Of a stretch of 64,000 nt of DNA, positions 58,640 to 64,000 are shown piece by piece. The DNA lies in the NCBI GenBank assembly GCA_003049465.1, contig PYSS01000076.1:62001-126000 (forward strand). Direction: 5' to 3'. A program made the translations under genes and the position numbers. How positions within the stretch are numbered: the first letter of the stretch is position 1; every line of letters begins with the position of its first letter. The notes below the pieces were generated by a model. That model had not been told where the DNA came from. It was given only the letters and a program-made list of their open reading frames with translations, and made no database searches. The stretch is from Magnaporthiopsis rhizophila (Eukaryota > Ascomycota > Sordariomycetes > Magnaporthales > Magnaporthaceae).

Positions 58640-59971
58640 CTAAAAGTGTTTGCGCAACATCTCCTCGACTGTCATGAATCTGTAGTCTGGGAGCAGGCGA
58701 TTCCATTCCCCATCGACCACCATGCTGCCAGTGGCAACGGCGGAGAGGACGCTGGCGAACGCGGCCTTGGTGTACTCGTCATGGTTTCCCGGGGCGGATG
58801 GGTGGACAATTGTGTCGAGCTTCGTGACCTTGAGATTTCCGGCTTCTACGTCCTCGGGCTCGAGCACGTCGATGGCGAATTGCTTGCCTGGACACCGCAC
58901 CAAGGTGGAGTTAGACAGAATAATTAGTACCTTAACAAACAATGACTCACTGACAAAGAAAAAAAAAAGGGGAAAAGCATGTCCTCCTAGACGCTGAGCT
59001 GAAAACCTACCCCTGAGCTTTTGTCCCAGCTCTATAAGCTGCGAGAAGGAGACGGTCTCGCCGACGACGCCGCCGTTGACTGGCCAGACACCCTCGTAGT
59101 CGATGACGCGCAGCACCACGTTGGCGATGTCTTGGATGGCGGTGACGGTGAACTTGTCGTTCCCGTGTCCCTTCATGTAGAACCCGCGCATGTCCTGCAT
59201 GTTGACAAACGTTTCGAAAATGGTAGTGTGCTTGCTGTTGGTGACGTGAGGGTACGCCAGATAGTCCATGAACATGCCGGGGGATATCAGGCTGTACTCG
59301 ATCACCTGCTTGTCCCGATTGAGGTCTTCAAGGTACTGGCGCACGATGAGCTTGCTGGCCATGTGGGGGAGGCGAGCGATGGCGGTGGTGAGCCCGGTGC
59401 CGCTGTTTGAGGCACCAATCAGCACTTGTGGTACAGTTTTGCCAACCACCCGAATGCCATGTGCGGAGCGGTGGGCCGGAACGTCGTCTTACGTGAACCA
59501 CTCGCTGGGAATGTATCTCTTCACGCCGGCCGTAACGGCAGCATCGATGAGCCTCATCTGGGTCTTTCCCTCAGGGTCATTGTGTGGGGCGAAGAAGCAC
59601 AGAACGACGTCGACGTCTTTGAGGAGATCAGTGAGCTCCTGCTTGGACTCATATGTGGTGGGGTGGAAGGACAGGTTGGGCGACTTCTGCCACCTCTGGA
59701 CAAGTTCTTCAGGGACCTGTTTGGACCGAGGGAGTCAGCTGGAAATTCGTCTTCTTTGGCATTTCAGGGCGTGAGCAGTGACGGCTAAAATTACCTTGCG
59801 GGCTAGACCGAGAATTCGGTGCTTGTCGGCGGCTACGAGTGCCTCCACCACTTCCTTTGCGAGCTCTGAGCATCAACCTTAATCAGCAGGCTGTCCTGGA
59901 AGTATGACGAGGGCCACGGGAAGAAAGAGATACGGACGGCTCGTGACTCCTGCGATAACGATCGAGACCAT
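58640..59971 (-). CDS. NmrA-like / isoflavone-reductase-like NAD(P)-binding protein
   Basis: Five exons, 59971-59938, 59865-59795, 59716-59493, 59402-59011 and 58887-58640, join to 322 residues. The N-terminus MVSIVIAGVTSQLAKEVVEAL is the beta-alpha unit of a Rossmann fold but lacks the usual GxxGxxG glycine pattern. KHRILGLARK, DVVLCFFAPHND, AGVKRYIPSEW, VIEYSLISPGMFMDYLAYP and the C-terminal VEEMLRKHF are typical of fungal NmrA-like and isoflavone reductase-like atypical SDRs. The SDR catalytic Tyr-Lys pair is not evident, so it may be a redox sensor or an oxidoreductase of unknown substrate. The first intron uses a weak GTCCGT donor and was chosen because it alone preserves phase and contains a CTGATTA branch sequence. 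A TATA-like element lies 99 bp upstream. Confidence 0.78.
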
Positions 59972-60962
59972 TGTGGCGGACTGCTGGGTGGGTTTGTCTG
60001 GTAGGTGAGAATGTAATATCTTGTTGAACACCCAGGCACAGGGAAGACGTGGCGGCATCTCTGGCGCATCTTTATATAAATTTTCCGTCTCAACGGGCAA
60101 ACTGGAATCGACAGCGGTCAACGGAATCTCGGAGCGGATTCTGCAAGGCCAGCCCCGTCGAGGCGGGATACCGCCGTCGTGGATTTGTAATCTGGCGATG
60201 GGCACTGCTTGTTCCTTAGCTTGGCGCGCGTCAATGGCGGAGTTCCCAAAAGGGCGGCACTCCGCCAGGGTCAATGCCGCTGCCGGTTGTGCACGCTTGG
60301 CACATGATGCGCCGCGGGGGATCCCGTGCTTACCTTGCGGCGCAGCTCTGTTGCCGTGGAACGTATCGCCCGCGAATCAGAAACAGGGAGCCTGTCGACG
60401 CCAGAATTATGCTGCCCTTTTTACTGCTCAAACTCAATAATAACCCTCCACCGCCTTTTATAATATTTCACCACTTATTATTATTATTTTTCTGCCCTTA
60501 TTAATTTCTCACCTCCTATTATAACACACAACGAATATGTTATAAAGTTAACTCCTAATTCTTTAAAAGTTGACGCTTGTTTTACCGTTGTCACACTCTG
60601 GAATATCGAGGATGAGTTCGTCTCCGCTGTTAACATCAGTCAGTTTGTTGAGGATTTACAATCTGCCAGGGTTAGAGAGTTTGAAGGGTTTCAACATTCA
60701 CGTCTTTGAATATCACATTAGATTATCCCCCGAAGGCGATATATGGGCCACTTCAATATATACATAGAAAGAAAACAGCCGCGAGAGGTACATAGCTCTC
60801 AAAGAAGAAAAGCTAATATGCAATCGGCTCTCCTCCCAAATGATATCTCCATTGCCTCCTTGATGTCATTTTCCATCACTCCTTGCCATCGACCGACAGG
60901 CATTGGCCACCCAGGACCCCAATGACGCAGATACAGCTGCAAGAGCATGCTTCACCATGCTC
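59972..60962. other. Intergenic region with AT-rich block
   Basis: The first 450 bp are GC-rich promoter-like DNA. From about 60430 to 60780 the sequence is strongly AT-rich, with ATTATTATT runs and many TTATAA words, unlike the rest of the window. No coding frame survives in it. It may be a decayed repeat. Confidence 0.5.
60070..60078 (-). promoter_or_regulatory. TATA-like element of the NmrA-like gene
   Basis: TATATAAAG on the minus strand, 99 bp before the ATG; good match to a core TATA box in the correct orientation. Confidence 0.5.
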
Positions 60963-61838
60963 TTAGATACCAATGCAGACGTAGTAGTCCAGCCAGATGT
61001 TGCTGCAGTTTGAGTCGACAGCGGTGTTGTACGAGAAGAACTGGGCGAGCGAGATGTTGGCCGCCTTGGCGATGGCGGCGCAGCCGTCGCCGGACTTGAC
61101 CTTGTAGAACTTCTTGCAGTTGGACACGATACCGGGCATCTGCGGCTGGGGCGCGGTGTTGGTGGGCTCGGGAGCCTTGCTGGTGACTATGGTGGTGCCA
61201 GGGGTGTGGACGCAGACATAGTAGTCGAGCCAGAGGTTGCTGCAGTCTGTTTTTTGGGAAGGAAAAGAGGTTGTCAGTGATGTTTTTTTTTAGAGATATA
61301 AGCTGATGGGGAATCACATACTCGCGTCAATCTCGGAGTTCCAACTGCGGAACTGGGCCACAGTGATGGAGTATTTCCTGGAAATGGCGTCACAGGTGTC
61401 GCCCGAGGAGACCTTGTAGAACTTGTCACAGTCCTTCGCGATGCCCGGCATGGCAGGCGAGTTGCTCGGACCGGGAGCAGTCGTGGTGGGGGACGTCGTG
61501 GTCTTCAGGGTCGTGCCGGGTACCGTGACTCTGGTAGTGATGATCGTGGTGGTCGGCTTGGCAGTGCGGATGGTAGTGGTGGGATCAGCCGTGACCTCGC
61601 CGATGACGCAGTAGTCCCGGCCGGCTACAATGTTGGGACAAGAGACATCCGGGTTGAGCTTCTGCAGCTCCTCCACCGAGAGGCCCCAGCTACCTGCGAA
61701 GGACTCGCACGTAGCCCCCCGGTCCGGGCTGGTGGCGAACGAACAGTTGACGCCACGCTTCAGCATCTCGGGGTGCTGCGCGGCAACGAGGGCCGGGACA
61801 AGCCCGGCGGCGCCAACCAGAAGGTAAGAGGAATGCAT
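60963..61838 (-). CDS. Secreted three-LysM protein
   Basis: Exons 61838-61322 and 61246-60963 (75-bp intron) give 266 residues. A signal peptide (MHSSYLLVGAAGLVPALVAA) is followed by three LysM-like modules: LysM1 about residues 30-83, a Thr/Pro-rich linker, LysM2 about residues 134-182, a short linker, and LysM3 to the end. LysM2 and LysM3 both start DC/NCxKFYKV(S/K)SGD and end CSN(L/I)WLDYYVC, so they look like a recent internal duplication; LysM1 is divergent. LysM modules bind chitin oligomers; secreted fungal LysM proteins shield the cell wall or sequester chitin fragments. The intron lies inside LysM2 and its removal restores DANCSNLWLDYY. It is divergent from a chitinase gene 1.1 kb away. 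There is no catalytic domain or GPI signal. Confidence 0.9.
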
Positions 61839-62934
61839 GGTGCGAGGTGGAGGAGGTAGAGCCAAAGGACGAGAGAGCTTGAGTGAGTGTGATGGGTGGT
61901 GGGTGCTCCTGTCTGTTCTTGGAAATCTCAGGTTGATCTTGCCGACTTATGTACATTTCTCACAGACAGAGGACACAAACAAGAAACGCGATAGGAGCGT
62001 GCAAGGTGCCTGTCCTAACTGTTTCTTGGCACCATCTATGGGCCGGTGTATCGCGACGGCCGAGGTAACCATAAGGTCTAGGACGCCGTGACATGTGCTA
62101 TCCAGATTCGGGCCGTTTTGGCATTGCTATTTGCCACCGCAGGATCAATATATTGTTCGAGTATCCACGCATCGTCCTGCCCCCATCGCCTTTATTCGAC
62201 CCGGTTAGGGAATTTCGAGAAAGTGTGTATTAATCACCCACGAGGCCACCCAATATCGGATACTCTGATGCGACGCCAGGTCCCGCACAAGCTTTTCCGA
62301 GCTCGGACTCGCTGATGTCAGCCCAGGGTTAAGCAACCCAACTAGGGCGAATCAGGGACTCTGTTCCGTGTTTATAGACCTGGACCCCGCATATTTGTTA
62401 CCTCGATGTAGGATAACATAAGCAAGTGTTCTCGCCACGGGGCGCTGTCAGAAAGAGTGGATGTCTACCCCAGGCTTGTCCCTTGCAGTAACTAGCCGAT
62501 TCCCCTTCTTCATGGCCGGCCCCTTCCGGTCATGCGGCGCAATAGTTCTAGAACATGAAAAGGGCCCCCCATTCCCGGAAACGTTGCTTCGAGGAGATGG
62601 AATCTCACGTAATATCTTTATCTCAAGCGTCTTCCAAGCGATGCTGCTTGCCTGCTGCCTGCGAGATGGAGTGATATTGATGTTGCAAGCGGAGCCAGCA
62701 GAAAGATTGAGGTGCAGGGATCCCACGGGTGGCGGTCTCTCTAGGGAAACACATGGGAAGAGTCACCTAGCCAGGACTAAACGACCAAGAATAGAGGCGA
62801 GGGTCGGCGGTGTACGGCGAATATAAAGACATTTCCATCGCCATGCGGCCTGCCAGAAACCAAGTGCAGGGTTACAGGCGGTCGACTTTCTTCTTCAAGC
62901 ACAGTGTGGCGCTCGTTCAACTTGCTCCTTCGCC
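61839..62934. other. Divergent promoter region of LysM and chitinase genes
   Basis: 1.1 kb shared upstream region. A TATA-like element lies 107 bp before the chitinase start. No gene or obvious repeat is seen. Confidence 0.5.
62822..62828 (+). promoter_or_regulatory. TATA-like element of the chitinase gene
   Basis: TATAAAG, 107 bp before the ATG on the plus strand. Confidence 0.45.
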
Positions 62935-64000
62935 ATGCATCTGCCTCCACCATCCTGGCTGGTAGTGGCACTCGGGGCCTCTGGCTTCTTTGCCTCGCCT
63001 GCCAGTGCTCTTCGCATTTCTTCCAGTCCGACATACAAGAGCAGCGGCGTGTGTCCGCAGCGATGCAGCGAGACTGGGCCCAGCGCCGACAAATGGCCCG
63101 TCTACCCGGACATGAAGCAGCTCAAGAGATGCTCGAAAAGCATCTTTTACAGCTTCGGCCTCAACGACCCCGTCGACAATGGCGTGGATGGCGCGCATCG
63201 CATTTCGGCCTGCACCTCGTCGGATGCTGATGGCGCCGATGGCGCCTCGGCGACTATTGAGATGATCTCTGCCAGAGCCGCCAACGACTCCTCCAGCTCG
63301 GACGTCAGGTTCCAGATCGGTTGGTGGCAGGAGCAGCCTGGCGGGTTGGGAGCAGACCACCAGCCGCTGATCAGGCAGCTCCGCGGCTACCTCGACGGCG
63401 GACACGGGTACTCGGAGGACCAGCCCTTCACCATGTTCGCCCGCTCGGGCCAGGCCACCCTCGGCGTCTACATCGGCCGCGCCCTCAAGTCCCAAGAGCT
63501 CAGCACCGTCGCCCTCGGGGCCCTGGAGAAGCGGCTCTCATCTCTGGGCGCGTCGACCCCGGAGCTCGCCATGCAGCTGTGCGAGCGCGACTACAGCGGC
63601 GCCCACGTCTTTGGCCTCATGCTGTCGACAAACGGCACCTTTGGGGCCGCCCAGCAGGCCATCACGGGGTGGAGACACGCACGGTGTCTTGCCTTCCCGC
63701 ACTCCGACGACATCAAGGCCCGGGTGCGGTTCACCATGCCGCTCCCGTCTGTGGTTCTTGCCAGCAACACGACCAGCAACACGACCGCTCTGCTGAGGCG
63801 TGGTGCGGCTGGTCTCGACCTCCGTCCTCGCGCAGACTGCCGCACCATCCAGGTCCAGGACAGGGACATCTGCGACACGCTCGCATCGAGGTGTGGCATC
63901 TCAAGGAAGGACTTCAACAAGTACAACGTCGGCGACGACAAGTTCTGCAACGGCCTCAAGGCCAAGCAGCACGTCTGCTGTTCCGCCGGGTCCATGCCCA
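62935..64000 (+). CDS. GH18 subgroup-C (killer-toxin-like) chitinase with LysM region, 5' part only
   Basis: A single frame is open from the ATG at 62935 to the window edge (355 codons, no intron needed). A signal peptide (MHLPPPSWLVVALGASGFFA) is followed by CPQRCSETGPSADKWPVYPD and LKRCSKSIFYSFGLND, the N-terminal hallmark of large fungal subgroup-C chitinases. A region with FAR-SGQATLGVYIGRAL follows, then, from about residue 300, a LysM-like segment: CRTIQVQDRDICDTLASRC...FNKYN...CNGLKAKQHVCC. In complete relatives a second LysM, a chitin-binding 18 module and the GH18 catalytic barrel come next; these would lie beyond the window, so catalytic activity cannot be judged here. Such enzymes act in or outside the cell wall; similarity to yeast killer-toxin subunits is only structural. 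It is divergent from the LysM protein gene. Confidence 0.86.
   Translation, partial: MHLPPPSWLVVALGASGFFASPASALRISSSPTYKSSGVCPQRCSETGPSADKWPVYPDMKQLKRCSKSIFYSFGLNDPVDNGVDGAHRISACTSSDADGADGASATIEMISARAANDSSSSDVRFQIGWWQEQPGGLGADHQPLIRQLRGYLDGGHGYSEDQPFTMFARSGQATLGVYIGRALKSQELSTVALGALEKRLSSLGASTPELAMQLCERDYSGAHVFGLMLSTNGTFGAAQQAITGWRHARCLAFPHSDDIKARVRFTMPLPSVVLASNTTSNTTALLRRGAAGLDLRPRADCRTIQVQDRDICDTLASRCGISRKDFNKYNVGDDKFCNGLKAKQHVCCSAGSMP

Noticed and set aside
1..64000. CRISPR arrays, bacterial operons, riboswitches, intact transposons
   Set aside because: No repeat-spacer arrays, no long terminal or inverted repeats bounding an intact element, and gene structure is eukaryotic throughout.

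Overview
The window is nuclear DNA of a filamentous ascomycete, most likely a Sordariomycete. Genes are interrupted by short introns (mostly 60-155 bp) with canonical GT/AG ends and CTAAC/CTGAC-type branch points, coding regions are GC-rich, intergenic space is long and littered with A/T runs, and the gene content (Zn2Cys6 regulator, giant siderophore NRPS, LysM protein, subgroup-C-type chitinase, Egh16-like secreted protein) is typical of that group. I cannot name the species. Most genes below were assembled from exons by hand by matching reading phase across splice sites; first-exon choices are the weakest part.

Left part (1-15 kb): a 3'-truncated six-hairpin-glycosidase-like gene (minus), a four-exon Zn2Cys6 transcription factor (minus), a NUDIX + eIF2B-alpha/beta/delta-like fusion (minus) and a single-pass membrane protein (minus), separated by 1.4-2.9 kb of apparently non-coding DNA. 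One AT-rich patch near 11.3 kb carries what may be a transposase relic.

Centre (17-40 kb): an intracellular-siderophore locus. An L-ornithine N5-monooxygenase (SidA type, 574 aa) is followed on the same strand by a 5078-aa nonribosomal peptide synthetase with architecture A-T-C-A-T-C-T-C-A-T-C-T-C-T-C, the plan of ferrichrome/ferricrocin synthetases. The first enzyme makes N5-hydroxyornithine; after acetylation by an acetyltransferase not in this window, the synthetase would use it with small amino acids to build a cyclic hexapeptide hydroxamate. Upstream of the monooxygenase lie two exact ATCWGATAA sites, the recognition sequence of the iron-responsive GATA repressors (SreA/Urbs1/SRE), one inside a perfect 18-bp dyad. 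A Nor1-like short-chain dehydrogenase converges on the NRPS with a 76-bp gap between stop codons.

Right part (40-64 kb): a decayed FAD-linked oxidase remnant, tRNA-Ile(AAU), a four-helix membrane protein, a tautomerase-superfamily protein, a small basic orphan, an orphan with paired CxxC knuckles assembled from three short exons, an intron-bearing tRNA-Ser(GCU), then a secretome-rich stretch: an Egh16-like protein, a small cysteine-containing secreted protein, an NmrA-like protein, a three-LysM secreted protein and, divergent from it, the start of a GH18 chitinase with a LysM region cut by the window edge. The LysM/chitinase pair is a neighbourhood known from other filamentous fungi.
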